NCBI RefSeq assembly: GCF_001305595.1 | Contig: NZ_CP012402.1 | Location: 765,001-829,000, forward strand | Source: Azospirillum thiophilum | GTDB lineage: Bacteria; Pseudomonadota; Alphaproteobacteria; Azospirillales; Azospirillaceae | Reading direction: 5' to 3' | Length of the DNA: 64,000 nucleotides | Translations under genes and position numbers: made by a program | The notes under the pieces: generated by a model | Database searches by the model: none | The model's input: the letters and a program-made list of their open reading frames with translations, nothing else | What the model was told of the DNA's origin: nothing | In this document: positions 18,987 to 27,748 of the stretch, piece by piece | How positions within the stretch are numbered: position 1 is the first letter of the stretch | Layout: the number at the start of each line of letters is the position of its first letter

Positions 18987-20463
18987 CGCGGATGTATCCC
19001 ATCATGCCGGTGTCCTGATGTTCGATGATGTGGCAGTGGAACATCCAGTCACCAGGATTGTCGGCCTTGATCGCGACGCGCAGGCGCTCCTTGGGTTCCA
19101 GCAACACGGTATCGGCGTGGTGCGGCACCACTTTGCGTCCGTCCGACGACAGCACCTTGAAGGTGTATCCGTGGATATGGATCGGGTGCAGGTGCGGCGT
19201 CAGGTTGGCCAATTCGAAGACGTAGCTGCGGCCCTTTTCCAAAGTGACCAGCGGCGGCGGCAGGCGCTCGTGTCCGCCTTCCGGCCAGCTCTGCTGGTTG
19301 ATCGCCCAGAAGGTCTTTTCCGACAGGCACAGCGAATCGGCATAGGGCAGGCCGGCTATCGTCGCAGCGTCGAAGCCCTGGGCCACCGCGGTGGCTGAGA
19401 AGGCCATCGGAATGACCGGCGCGTTCTTCAGATCGGGCTCCGGGATGCCGGCGGCCGGCAGGGCGCGCGGCTTGAAGCGCTTGTTGGGCCGGGCCGGGCC
19501 GATGGCCCGGAAGGTGGCGAGCGGCTTGGGTTCGGCCGAATAGACGTTGGTCAGGCGCAGGCTCTGTCCAGCCTTGGCAGGGGCGCGGAACAGCACATCG
19601 ATGCGCATCGCCGGCCCCATCGGCCAGCCGTCCAGCGGCCGCGGCGGCAGAGGGTTGCCGTCGACCGCGACGATCCACGCCTCCGCCCCCTCGATCCGCA
19701 GATCGACGACGCGGGTGCTATCGATGTTGTAGAAGCGGGCACGGATGTCGCCGTTGGCTGGCACTTCGATGACCGGATCGATTGCGCCGTTGACGGTGGA
19801 AACGCTGCCGAAGGTGCCGGCGCGCGAGGCACCGCGGTCGGTGATGAAGGTACCGAAGCTGCCGCTCTTGTCGATCTGCCAGTCCTTGACCAGGCAGACC
19901 ACATCGGCGTCGAATTTCGGGGCATCCGGTTCCTCGACGATCAGGATGCCGGCCAGCCCGCGGCCCAGCAGTTCCACCGTATTGCAGTGGGGATGGAAGA
20001 AAAAGGAGCCGGCGTCGGGTGGGGTGAATTCATAGACATGGCGTTCGCCGGGCCTGGTCGGCGGTTGGGTCAGGTAGGGCACGCCGTCTTCCAGGTTCGG
20101 CAGGCGGATGCCGTGCCAGTGGACGGAGGTATGCTCCTCCAACTCGTTCACCAGGGTGGCGCGCAGCCGCTGGCCCTTGCGCATGCGGACGATCGGACCG
20201 GGGAAGCTGTCGGCATAGGTGATCAGCGGCGATGGTGCGGCCGGCTCCGGCAGGATCCGTTGCATGCGCTGGCGGGCGACCAGTTCCACCTCGACCAGAT
20301 CGCCGCTGGCGGTGACCGGGGCAGGATCGGCAAGGCCGGCTTTCAGCGCACCGGCGGCCGGTGCCGTGAGGCCGGTGCCGCCGAGTGCCGTCGCCGCGAA
20401 GGCGACACCCCCGGCGCGCAGGACGGCACGGCGGGACAGCGGGTCGGCGAGGCGGTGCGGCAT
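18979..20463 (-). CDS. Tat-exported multicopper oxidase (laccase/ferroxidase type)
   Basis: About 494 residues starting MPHRLADPLSRRAVLRAGGV, with a twin-arginine signal. All four copper motifs are present: HWHGIR, FFHPHCN, HLHPIHIHGYTF and HCHIIEHQDTGMMG, the last with the type-1 Cys-His and axial Met. The enzyme should oxidise a substrate, possibly Fe(II) or an organic, with reduction of O2 to water. The operon of imelysins with Fur boxes upstream favours ferrous iron oxidation, but that is inference. It follows imelysin 1 after 128 bases that hold a large inverted repeat. Confidence 0.92.
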   Translation of the reverse strand: MPHRLADPLSRRAVLRAGGVAFAATALGGTGLTAPAAGALKAGLADPAPVTASGDLVEVELVARQRMQRILPEPAAPSPLITYADSFPGPIVRMRKGQRLRATLVNELEEHTSVHWHGIRLPNLEDGVPYLTQPPTRPGERHVYEFTPPDAGSFFFHPHCNTVELLGRGLAGILIVEEPDAPKFDADVVCLVKDWQIDKSGSFGTFITDRGASRAGTFGSVSTVNGAIDPVIEVPANGDIRARFYNIDSTRVVDLRIEGAEAWIVAVDGNPLPPRPLDGWPMGPAMRIDVLFRAPAKAGQSLRLTNVYSAEPKPLATFRAIGPARPNKRFKPRALPAAGIPEPDLKNAPVIPMAFSATAVAQGFDAATIAGLPYADSLCLSEKTFWAINQQSWPEGGHERLPPPLVTLEKGRSYVFELANLTPHLHPIHIHGYTFKVLSSDGRKVVPHHADTVLLEPKERLRVAIKADNPGDWMFHCHIIEHQDTGMMGYIRVA

Positions 20464-20495
20464 TACGGCGGTCCAAAAAGCGAAAGGCAAAAGAA

Positions 20496-20580
20496 CGGCT
20501 CCGGCCCCGCATTCCCCACGCCGGATCGGTCCGGAAGGGAAGGAAGGGAGCGGTCATGCGCGGGCGCGGGACCGGAGCCG
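20496..20580. repeat. Large inverted repeat between imelysin 1 and the multicopper oxidase gene
   Basis: CGGCTCCGGCCCCGC at 20496-20510 and GCGGGACCGGAGCCG at 20566-20580 pair at 14 of 15 positions around a 55-base loop. It follows the stop of the first operon gene on the transcribed strand (20592) and comes before the second. No T-run follows. It may attenuate or process the message so that imelysin 1 is made in excess. Confidence 0.5.
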
Positions 20581-20591
20581 GAAGACGCTGT

Positions 20592-21866
20592 TTACTTGCC
20601 GACCTTCGACGGGTCGTCAAGGCTGTCGGAACCCTCGACGGTGATGGAGACGCCAAGAGCGTTGACGGCGCCTTCCAGCGCCTTCTTCTGGTCGACGAGA
20701 CGGTCGACGGCGGTGGCGACCAGCTTGTTGCCTTCGTCGTTGTCGGCGGCAATCATCTGGTCGTAGGCCATCTTGCCGCTGTCGGCGGTGTCCTTGATCG
20801 CCTGCATCGCCTTCATGGTGTCGGCCATGGCGGCCTTGACCGCGGCGTCAGCATCGGTGGACTTGGCGGCGACCAACTGCGACAGCGAAGCGCCAGAAAC
20901 GGTCTTGCCGTCGGTGCGCTTGTAGTTGCCGTTGTAGACGTTCACCATGCCGACTTCGTCGTAATAATGCGAGTTGTGCGTGTTGTCGGAGAAGCAGTCG
21001 TGCTCCTCTTCCGGATCATGCAGCATCAGGCCGAGCTTCATGCGCTCGCCGGCAAGTTCACCGTAGCTGAGGGAGCCCAGACCGGTCAGCATGCGGGCGA
21101 CGCCCTCGCTCTCAGGCGTCTTGGCGATGGAGGCGCGTGCCTTGCCCTTCGGCGCCCAGTCGGCGGTCATCTCGGCCAAGTCGTCGATCAGCATCTGGGT
21201 GGCGACGGTCAGATACTGGGCGCGGCGGTCGCAGTGGCCGTTGGTGCAGTCCTTGCCCTTGGCATAGTCGGTCGCCTTGCGCTCGCCTGCGCCGGGACCG
21301 GTGCCGTGCAGATCCTGGCCCCACAGCAGGAATTCGACCGCATGGTAGCCGGTGGCGACGTTCGCCTCCACCTTGCCGGCCTCGTGCAACTTGCCGGCAA
21401 GCAGATCCTTGGTGATCTTGGTGGCGTTGATCGTCTTGCCGCCGGCCGTGATCTTCGGGTTGGCGATGACATTCGCCTTGGCATAGGGGTTGCTTTCGCC
21501 GCCGGCATAGCCATCGTCGACATAGTCGATCAGGCCCTCGTCCAGCGGCCATGCGTTGACCTTGCCTTCCCATTCGTCGACGATCGGATTGCCGAAACGG
21601 AAGGCTTCCGTCTGCATGTAGGGAACGCGGGCGGTCTTCCAGACGTCGCGCGCCTTCGCCAGGTTTTCCTCGGTCGGGTTGGCGACCAGGGCGTCCACCG
21701 CCTTCTTCAGCGCCTTTGCGCCGTTGGTGGCGTCCTCATAGGCGGCATGGGCGATGTCGGCGTAGTTCTTCGCCACGTCCTTGTAAGCCGGCGCCGCCGC
21801 ATTGGCGGCGAAGGGCAGAAGGGCAACGACGGCTACGGCGGCGAGGCCGGCAGCGCGCTTCGACAT
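20592..21866 (-). CDS. Imelysin-family (IrpA-like, M75) exported protein
   Basis: 424 residues with a Sec signal peptide ending ANA-APAYKD. The GxHxxE motif appears as TGYHAVEFLLWGQD near residue 195, along with NPIVDEWEGKVNAWPLDEG and a late LHDPEEEHDCFSDNTHNSHY stretch, which identify it as an IrpA/imelysin protein. It also holds CTNGHC, a pair of cysteines with a histidine that could bind a metal. The family functions in iron acquisition at the cell envelope. It is first in its operon, preceded by two Fur-box-like sites. Confidence 0.92.
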   Translation of the reverse strand: MSKRAAGLAAVAVVALLPFAANAAAPAYKDVAKNYADIAHAAYEDATNGAKALKKAVDALVANPTEENLAKARDVWKTARVPYMQTEAFRFGNPIVDEWEGKVNAWPLDEGLIDYVDDGYAGGESNPYAKANVIANPKITAGGKTINATKITKDLLAGKLHEAGKVEANVATGYHAVEFLLWGQDLHGTGPGAGERKATDYAKGKDCTNGHCDRRAQYLTVATQMLIDDLAEMTADWAPKGKARASIAKTPESEGVARMLTGLGSLSYGELAGERMKLGLMLHDPEEEHDCFSDNTHNSHYYDEVGMVNVYNGNYKRTDGKTVSGASLSQLVAAKSTDADAAVKAAMADTMKAMQAIKDTADSGKMAYDQMIAADNDEGNKLVATAVDRLVDQKKALEGAVNALGVSITVEGSDSLDDPSKVGK

Positions 21867-21906
21867 GGAGGTCTCCTCGAACGTCGGTGGTCGGTATTGA
21901 CAAATG

Positions 21907-21947
21907 TGCGACTGATTCTCAGCGAATAACGTCGCGAATCATTCTCA
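21907..21947. promoter_or_regulatory. Two Fur-box-like sites upstream of the imelysin operon
   Basis: TGCGACTGATTCTCA at 21907-21921 and CGCGAATCATTCTCA at 21933-21947 are 7-1-7 elements; on the coding strand they read TGAGAATCAGTCGCA and TGAGAATGATTCGCG. They are 41 and 67 bases upstream of the imelysin start and are typical of iron-responsive Fur control. An additional GCGAATAACG half-site lies between them. Confidence 0.65.
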
Positions 21948-22023
21948 CTGTCAAGCCCTATCCGCGCTGGGGATACTCGGATTCCGCTAACGGCCGGCGA
22001 AAAGGTGGTGACCGGGGCGCAGG

Positions 22024-23184
22024 TCAGCCCCGGCGCAGAGCCTGATCCAGATCCTCGAACAGGTCGTCCGGAGACTCCAATCCAACCGACAGGCGCAACA
22101 GATCGCCCGGCACCGGAGAAGATGGACCTTCGATGCTGGAGCGATGCTCGATCAGGCTTTCCACGCCGCCCAGAGACGTAGCGCGGCGCCAGATGCCGAC
22201 GCGGGCAGCGGTGTCGATGGCCGCCTGGGTGGCTTGGGCACTTCCATTTCCCTTCACCCGGATCGACAGCATGCCGCCGAAGCCGCCGGTCATCTGCCGG
22301 GCGGCGATGCCGTGGCCATGGAAGCCAGGCAGGCCGGGATAGAGCACTTCGGCCACCTGCGGATGGATGGACAAACGCTCCGAAAGCGACATGGCGGCGG
22401 CACTTTGCCAACGGACGCGCGCGAACAGGGTGCGCAGGCCGCGTTGGAGCAACCATGCCTCGAAACTGCCGAGAATACCACCTTGCTGGGCCTGCACCGC
22501 CTTGATCCGGCGCCAGAATTCGTCCATGCGGGCTGCGGTCAGCGTGCCGGCGACGACATCCGAATGGCCGTTGAGGTACTTGGTCGCCGAATGCATGACG
22601 ATGTCGGCGCCCAGTTCCAGCGGCCGGGTCAGCACCGGGGTCGCCACCGTGCTGTCCACCGCCAGATACGCGCCGGCCTCATGCGCCAGTTCCGCCACCG
22701 CTGCGATGTCGGTGATGGTCCACAGCGGATTGGCGGGCGTCTCCACCCACACCAGCCGGGTTTCGCCCGGTCGCAGCGCAGCGCGCACCGCATCGGTGTT
22801 GCTGGTGTCAACCCCTTCGACCCGCAAGCCCCAGCGTGTGGCCGGCCCATGCACCCAATTTCGGAAGGCCCAGTACATCACTTCCGGCACCACCACATGG
22901 TCGCCCGGGTCCAGCGCCTGGAACACCGCCGTTGCTGCGGCCATGCCGGATGCGAATAATAGCGTGTCGACGCCCTTTTCCAGCTCTGTGATGGTGCGGG
23001 CCGGAATGTCGAAGGTTGGATTGTCGGCGCGCGCATAGACGCGGCCCCGGCTGTAGCCGTTGTCGGGATCGCGGACATAGGTGGTCGACGGGTGGATCGG
23101 CGGAATGACCGCGCCGCTGGCGGCATCCTCGAATCCCAGGGCGCCGGCGGCGATGGTTTCGGGGCGATGGGGCTGGTCGGTCAT
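22024..23184 (-). CDS. Cys/Met-metabolism PLP-dependent enzyme (cystathionine gamma-synthase/beta-lyase family)
   Basis: 386 residues. Landmarks are YARADNPTFDIPARTITELE near residue 50, LLFASGMAAATAVF near residue 77, the PLP-lysine motif VMHSATKYLNGHSDVVAG near residue 200 and SLGGVESLIEHRSS near the C-terminus. The family performs beta- or gamma-eliminations and replacements on cystathionine, homoserine esters or methionine; sequence alone does not separate these. It stands alone, with the iron operon divergent-like behind it on the same strand; 99 bases separate it from the AbrB gene. Confidence 0.9.
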   Translation of the reverse strand: MTDQPHRPETIAAGALGFEDAASGAVIPPIHPSTTYVRDPDNGYSRGRVYARADNPTFDIPARTITELEKGVDTLLFASGMAAATAVFQALDPGDHVVVPEVMYWAFRNWVHGPATRWGLRVEGVDTSNTDAVRAALRPGETRLVWVETPANPLWTITDIAAVAELAHEAGAYLAVDSTVATPVLTRPLELGADIVMHSATKYLNGHSDVVAGTLTAARMDEFWRRIKAVQAQQGGILGSFEAWLLQRGLRTLFARVRWQSAAAMSLSERLSIHPQVAEVLYPGLPGFHGHGIAARQMTGGFGGMLSIRVKGNGSAQATQAAIDTAARVGIWRRATSLGGVESLIEHRSSIEGPSSPVPGDLLRLSVGLESPDDLFEDLDQALRRG

Positions 23185-23283
23185 TGCCGGGGCACTCCGG
23201 AGAAAGAGGAGAGAGAACAGTAGAGCCGTGGGCAGGGCCGGCGCAACGGTGCGGCCGTGGCCGCCGGTCCATTTGGGGGAGGC

Positions 23284-24306
23284 TCAGGCGTAGCGGGCGA
23301 TCAGGCGGGCCAGCGGCGGACCGGTCAGCACCACCACGAACAGCCGCAAGGTCTGCAATGCCAGGACCAGCGGCAGGTCGACGCCGGTGCCGAGCGCGAT
23401 CACCACAACCGAATCGAGTCCGCCCGGGCTGGTGGCTAGGAAGGCGGTCAGCGGGTCGGTCGGAAGCAGGGTGACCAGCATCCAGGCCGAAAGGCCGCAC
23501 AGCGCAATCATCAACCCGGTCGACAGCAGCATCTGCGGCACCGCGCGCAGGGCGTGGCCGAGTACCTCGCGGGTGAAGCGCAGGCCGATGCTCCAACCGA
23601 TCACGGTGTAGGTGATGGTCAGCAGCGGCTGCGGAAGCTGCAGTGCCACTCCCGCTCCGGATTGGACGAGGGCGCCCAGCACCATCGGTACCAGCAAAGC
23701 GCCCGACGGGATATGGAACCGATGTCCGATCCAGCCTCCGACTGCCGCGACCAACAGAGTGGCGGCCAGCCCTCGGGGATCCAGTGCCTCGACCGGTGCC
23801 GCCGGCAGGATGGCTCCCGGCGACCCGGAAGTCAGTGCATGTGTCACAAGTGAAGCGCTCAGCACGACCAGGACAACGCGCAGATATTGCATCACCGCCA
23901 CCAGCCGGGCGTCGGCACCATAATCCCCGGCTATCGCGACCATGGCGGAGGCGGCGCCCGGCGATACGCCCCAAGCGGCGGTGGTGCCCGGCAGGCTGCC
24001 ATAGCGGACGAACAGCCAACCGACGACGCCACTGACCAGCACCGTCAGCCCGACCGTACCCAGCATCAACGGCCAGTTATGGGCTATGGAAAGCAGGATC
24101 GATGGGGTGACCGCATGCGCGACGAGGCAGCCGATGATGGCTTGGGCCACTGTGAAGCCCGATGTCGGCACTCGGACCGAGGCACCGCCGACCCCCAGCG
24201 CGATGGCTGCGATCATCGGGCCGATCAACCAAGCGGCAGCAAGGCCGATCTCATTCAGCGCCAGCGTCGCCATCGCCGACAGGATAAGCAGGCCCGCCCA
24301 CTGCAT
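23284..24306 (-). CDS. AbrB-family integral membrane protein (duplicated AbrB membrane domain)
   Basis: About 340 residues from MQWAGLLILSAMATLALNEI, with around ten membrane helices arranged as two similar halves. Repeated AbrB features include AAWLIGPMIAAIALG in the first half and SGALLVPMVLGALVQSG in the second, plus GTTAAWGVSPGAASAMV and LATSPGGLDSVVV. This is the family once called putative ammonia monooxygenase (AbrB); some members may be transporters and the substrate is unknown. Starts farther upstream are possible but no ribosome site supports them. Confidence 0.85.
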   Translation of the reverse strand: MQWAGLLILSAMATLALNEIGLAAAWLIGPMIAAIALGVGGASVRVPTSGFTVAQAIIGCLVAHAVTPSILLSIAHNWPLMLGTVGLTVLVSGVVGWLFVRYGSLPGTTAAWGVSPGAASAMVAIAGDYGADARLVAVMQYLRVVLVVLSASLVTHALTSGSPGAILPAAPVEALDPRGLAATLLVAAVGGWIGHRFHIPSGALLVPMVLGALVQSGAGVALQLPQPLLTITYTVIGWSIGLRFTREVLGHALRAVPQMLLSTGLMIALCGLSAWMLVTLLPTDPLTAFLATSPGGLDSVVVIALGTGVDLPLVLALQTLRLFVVVLTGPPLARLIARYA

Positions 24307-24487
24307 CGCGGATTTCAGCTGGTTACGCCCCGCTCCTTTCCAAAAATCCGCCACGGACTCATACCTGCACAAATGATTCGCACCCTTGGCATGCTGCCCG
24401 CCGGTAGCCCCTTCCGTCCAGCCATGGAACCGGCGCGGCCGGAGGAGGCAGCCATGCGTCGCGATGCGGGAGGGTGGCCTTGCGGGC

Positions 24488-25852
24488 TCAGCGGGCGGAG
24501 CGGATGCGGGCCAGGAAGTCGCCAACGCCGCGATGCAGTTCGTCAGCCTGCCGATGCAGCAGACCGGCGGCCGACAGCACTTCATGCGCGATGTCGCCTG
24601 TTTCCGACGAGGATTGCGTCACCTGTCCGATCGAAGTGGTGACCCGGCGGGCGCCGATCGCGACCTCCTGAACGTTGCGGGTGATTTCCTGGGTGGCGGC
24701 GGCCTGCTCCTCCACCGTGGCGGCGACGGTGGTGACGATCTCGTTGATATGGGTGATGGTGCGGCCGACCCCATGGATCGCTTCGGCGGCACTGCCTGCG
24801 GCATTCTGCATTCCGGCGATCTGGACGGAAATGTCCTCCGTCGCCTTGGCGGTCTGGTTGGCGAGATGCTTCACTTCGTTGGCAACGACGGCAAACCCCT
24901 TGCCCGCCTCGCCGGCGCGCGCCGCCTCGATGGTGGCGTTCAAAGCCAACAGGTTGGTCTGGCTGGCGATGTTGTTGATGAGGCTTACCACCTCGCCGAT
25001 GCGCTGTGCCGCCGCTTCCAGGCCGCTGACCGTATCCTTGGTCCGTTCGGCCTCCTCAACCGCCGAGGTCGAGATGCGGGAGGATTCGTTGACGTGGCGG
25101 CTGATGTCGGCGATGGAGGCCGAAAGCTGCTCCGTGGCGCTGGCGACCGTCTGCATGCTTGCCGAGGCGACTTCCGTCTCCGACGCCACATCGGACGAGC
25201 GGCGGCTGGTGGCGCCGGCAATCTCTGACATGCGCTGGGCGTGAGCCTGCATCTGGTTGGAGGCGGCGACCGTGCCCTCGACGATGCTCTGCACGCTGTG
25301 CTCGAAGTTCCCGGCAAGTTCGTCCAGCGTGGCGCGCTTGCTGCGTTCCTCCGCTTCTTTGTAGGTCTCCAGCAACAGTTCCATGTCGAACCACGCCACC
25401 TTGGTCAGCGCCTCCAATTGTGCGGCCCGGGTGCGGCGGTCGGCGGCACCGAACAGCCCGGCCAGCATGCCATCGTCGCTGCCGCCGGTCAGGCCCAGTT
25501 CACGGGCAATGTTGGAACTGACGATGTAATGGCAGATCGAAACCGCATAGGCCGGCACGCCATTCTCGTAGAACAGCGACGCCAGTCGGCGAGCCGAGTC
25601 GCCGAACGCAGAGTCGATCCGGCCGGATGCGGCGCGCGTCCAATGATCGACACGGGCGGCATGAACTTCAGGCAAGGTCAAAGCCGACTGGATTTCCGGC
25701 CAAGCGGAGAAGTGACGGTGCCATTGCTGCAAAAGACCGGGAAGGTGTCGTTCCGCGAAGTCGCAGTTTTTCTGCAGCAGGCGGAGATCCCCGTCGGTGA
25801 TCGAGAAGGCAGCCAGGCGATTCGCGTGCCTATTGGACAGATCGACATTCAT
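24488..25852 (-). CDS. Soluble methyl-accepting chemotaxis protein with globin-like sensor domain
   Basis: 454 residues starting [20 protein letters not shown], with AAGGA nine bases upstream. No membrane helix is present, so it is cytoplasmic. Residues 1 to about 180 resemble the globin-coupled sensor fold (protoglobin); the helix around [20 protein letters not shown] aligns with the heme-pocket segment H-x-x-IGVPP of HemAT, with phenylalanine at the proximal His position. The signalling domain follows, with the hairpin tip around [20 protein letters not shown] and a conserved [17 protein letters not shown]. The receptor would talk to CheA/CheW. Confidence 0.85.
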   Translation of the reverse strand: MNVDLSNRHANRLAAFSITDGDLRLLQKNCDFAERHLPGLLQQWHRHFSAWPEIQSALTLPEVHAARVDHWTRAASGRIDSAFGDSARRLASLFYENGVPAYAVSICHYIVSSNIARELGLTGGSDDGMLAGLFGAADRRTRAAQLEALTKVAWFDMELLLETYKEAEERSKRATLDELAGNFEHSVQSIVEGTVAASNQMQAHAQRMSEIAGATSRRSSDVASETEVASASMQTVASATEQLSASIADISRHVNESSRISTSAVEEAERTKDTVSGLEAAAQRIGEVVSLINNIASQTNLLALNATIEAARAGEAGKGFAVVANEVKHLANQTAKATEDISVQIAGMQNAAGSAAEAIHGVGRTITHINEIVTTVAATVEEQAAATQEITRNVQEVAIGARRVTTSIGQVTQSSSETGDIAHEVLSAAGLLHRQADELHRGVGDFLARIRSAR

Positions 25853-25952
25853 AATCGGATATCCTTTATTTTCCAAATTCCTGCGTGCGGCCGTCACAGC
25901 CGACGGCTTTTTAAACCGACGTTTGATACGATTTCCGCGATCTACGTTGCCG

Positions 25953-25968
25953 GCATACTGCAGTATGC
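25953..25968. promoter_or_regulatory. Perfect 16-base palindrome upstream of the chemoreceptor gene
   Basis: GCATACTGCAGTATGC reads the same on both strands. It sits 101 bases upstream of the chemoreceptor start, next to an AT-rich tract (ATTAAAATTATTAAA), as expected for a dimeric regulator's site over a promoter. The regulator is unknown. Confidence 0.45.
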
Positions 25969-26390
25969 ATTAAAATTATTAAACACGATAGAGCGATGTG
26001 AATAAAGTGTAATCTTTTAGATAAATATTTTGTTACGGGTGATCTGAAAGTCTAGAACGTTCGTAATGGAATATTTTACTTACGTTCTTGGCTTATCCAT
26101 CTGACTTTCGTCAGAGGTAGCTTTAACCAGATAGAAATATTAGAATTGAATCACTGCAAAAATATTATTGATATTATCCTGATTGCTCGCTTCGCGTATA
26201 ATCAAACGTTCTTTGCAAGCCTTGTCGAGGCAAATCGTTGATTGAGAGAGAGCCTGTGCGGGGATGAGGTCGTGGTCTCCGATGGGGGGACGAGATGGAT
26301 GTGGCAACCGTTCGAATCGATCCAACTGTTAAGTGATGCTCGACAGTATGAGCCCGCGGATCCGCCGTAATATCAACAAAATCTCTTTTC

Positions 26391-26407
26391 ATTGAACGAT
26401 CAATCAA
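26391..26407. promoter_or_regulatory. BetI box upstream of choV
   Basis: ATTGAACGATCAATCAA matches 15 of 17 positions of the core of the BetI operator as I recall it (TTATATTGAACGTCCAATCAA, 21 bases; 17 of 21 overall). It lies 151 bases upstream of the choV ATG. BetI is encoded 2.2 kb away at 28640-29215, so choline-responsive repression of choVW is likely. Confidence 0.65.
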
Positions 26408-26557
26408 AAATAAAGCCCTTTGCCCGCCCGGTCAATCGCGCCTCGGCGTCATCAAAATGCAAACTCCATGAACGCCGCTATCGACCGCGCTCTCGTCCCG
26501 GGGCAATCTACGGCCCTATTGTCGCTCTCCGAGCCTTTGCCTTCTGGAAGTCTTGCC

Positions 26558-27748
26558 ATGACCGTGATCCCGCCTCCGCCTGCCGCCTCGTCTTCAACGA
26601 GAACGGGAGAGGTGCGTTTGGCTGTTCGCGGCCTGCGGAAAGTGTTCGCCGACGACCCTCGTCCGGCGCTGGAAATGCTTCACCGTGGCGCCACGAAGGC
26701 TGAGGTGTTGCAAAGGCTGAACGTCAGTGTCGGGGTGGTCGATGCCGGATTCGAGATCCGGGCCGGCGAAATCTTCGTCATCATGGGATTGTCGGGCTCC
26801 GGCAAATCGACCATCCTGCGGTTGCTCAACCGGCTGGTCGAACCGTCGGAGGGGGAGATCAGGCTGGATGGTCGCGACCTGACCAGACTGACGCAGGCCG
26901 AACTGGTTTCGGTGCTACGGCGGGACATGAGCATGGTTTTCCAGTCCTTCGCCCTGTTGCCCAACCGTAATGCGCTTGAGAACGCCGCCTTCGGGTTGGA
27001 AATTGCCGGGATGCCGCGATTGCAACGGCGTAAAGCGGCACTGGCAGCCCTGGAGCGGGTGGGACTGGGCGCCTATGCCGACCGCTACCCGAACGAACTG
27101 TCGGGCGGCATGCAGCAGCGCGTCGGACTGGCCCGCGCGCTCGCCAAGAATCCAACCATCATGCTGATGGACGAGGCCTTCTCGGCACTGGACCCGCTGA
27201 TCCGTTCCGACATGCAGGACGAGCTTCTCCGGCTGCAGCGCGAGGACGCGCGCACCATCGTCTTCATCTCCCACGACGCGGAGGAGGCAATGCGCCTGGC
27301 CGACCGCATCGCGGTGATGGAAGACGGGCGCATCGCCCAGATCGGGACTCCAGCCGAGATCCTGCGTGCGCCGGCCGACGACTATGTTCGCGCCTTCTTC
27401 CGTGGCGTCGATGCGTCGCGCCTGCTGCGTGCCCGCGACATAGCCCGCCCACCAAGCGACGCGAGCCGGGGTGATGAGGGAGAACCGGCGCGTTTCCGCT
27501 ACCGGACCGACGCCGCCGGCCATTTCCGCGGCGTCCTGGCCGGCGGCGGCGCGTCCGCCCTGTTCGGACTTGAGCCGGTGGCTGCGGACGCACCGCTGAA
27601 CACGCTGCTGGGTCGGGTTGCGGCGGCCCCCTGTCCATTGCCGGTGGTCGAAGCGGACGGCCGCCTGGTCGGCGTGATCTCGCGCACGACTTTGCTGGCG
27701 GCGCTCGACCGCTGCGACGGCGTCGGCCTCGGGGTTCGACATGGCTGA
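26558..27748 (+). CDS. choV: Choline/glycine betaine ABC transporter ATPase (ProV/ChoV type) with CBS region
   Basis: About 396 residues from MTVIPPPPAASSSTRTGE, with GGAAG seven bases upstream; two earlier in-frame ATGs (26420, 26468) are less likely. The ATPase has Walker A GLSGSGKST near residue 77, signature LSGGMQQRVGLARAL near residue 185 and Walker B IMLMDEAFSALDPL, with the ProV-type DMSMVFQSFALLPN Q-loop. A C-terminal CBS-like regulatory domain ends in GRLVGVISRTTLLAAL. It energises choline or betaine uptake. It overlaps choW by 8 bases. Confidence 0.92.
   Translation: MTVIPPPPAASSSTRTGEVRLAVRGLRKVFADDPRPALEMLHRGATKAEVLQRLNVSVGVVDAGFEIRAGEIFVIMGLSGSGKSTILRLLNRLVEPSEGEIRLDGRDLTRLTQAELVSVLRRDMSMVFQSFALLPNRNALENAAFGLEIAGMPRLQRRKAALAALERVGLGAYADRYPNELSGGMQQRVGLARALAKNPTIMLMDEAFSALDPLIRSDMQDELLRLQREDARTIVFISHDAEEAMRLADRIAVMEDGRIAQIGTPAEILRAPADDYVRAFFRGVDASRLLRARDIARPPSDASRGDEGEPARFRYRTDAAGHFRGVLAGGGASALFGLEPVAADAPLNTLLGRVAAAPCPLPVVEADGRLVGVISRTTLLAALDRCDGVGLGVRHG

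Larger units (their letters stand above)
25853..26557. other. Long AT-rich divergent intergenic region
   Basis: No gene is supported here. The region between the chemoreceptor and choV starts is much richer in A+T than its surroundings, especially 25970-26240. It holds a GC stem followed by TTTTT on the plus strand (25890-25912, in the chemoreceptor leader), a perfect 16-base palindrome at 25953-25968, and a BetI box at 26391-26407. The last two are listed separately. No convincing short coding sequence was found. Confidence 0.6.

Noticed and set aside
25890..25912. GCCGTC-6-GACGGC followed by TTTTT, seen as a plus-strand terminator.
   Set aside because: No plus-strand gene ends upstream; the structure lies in the leader of the minus-strand chemoreceptor, so it is noted only in the region description.
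26140..26407. Small frames in the AT-rich intergenic region.
   Set aside because: They follow AT composition, have no ribosome site and overlap regulatory sequences.
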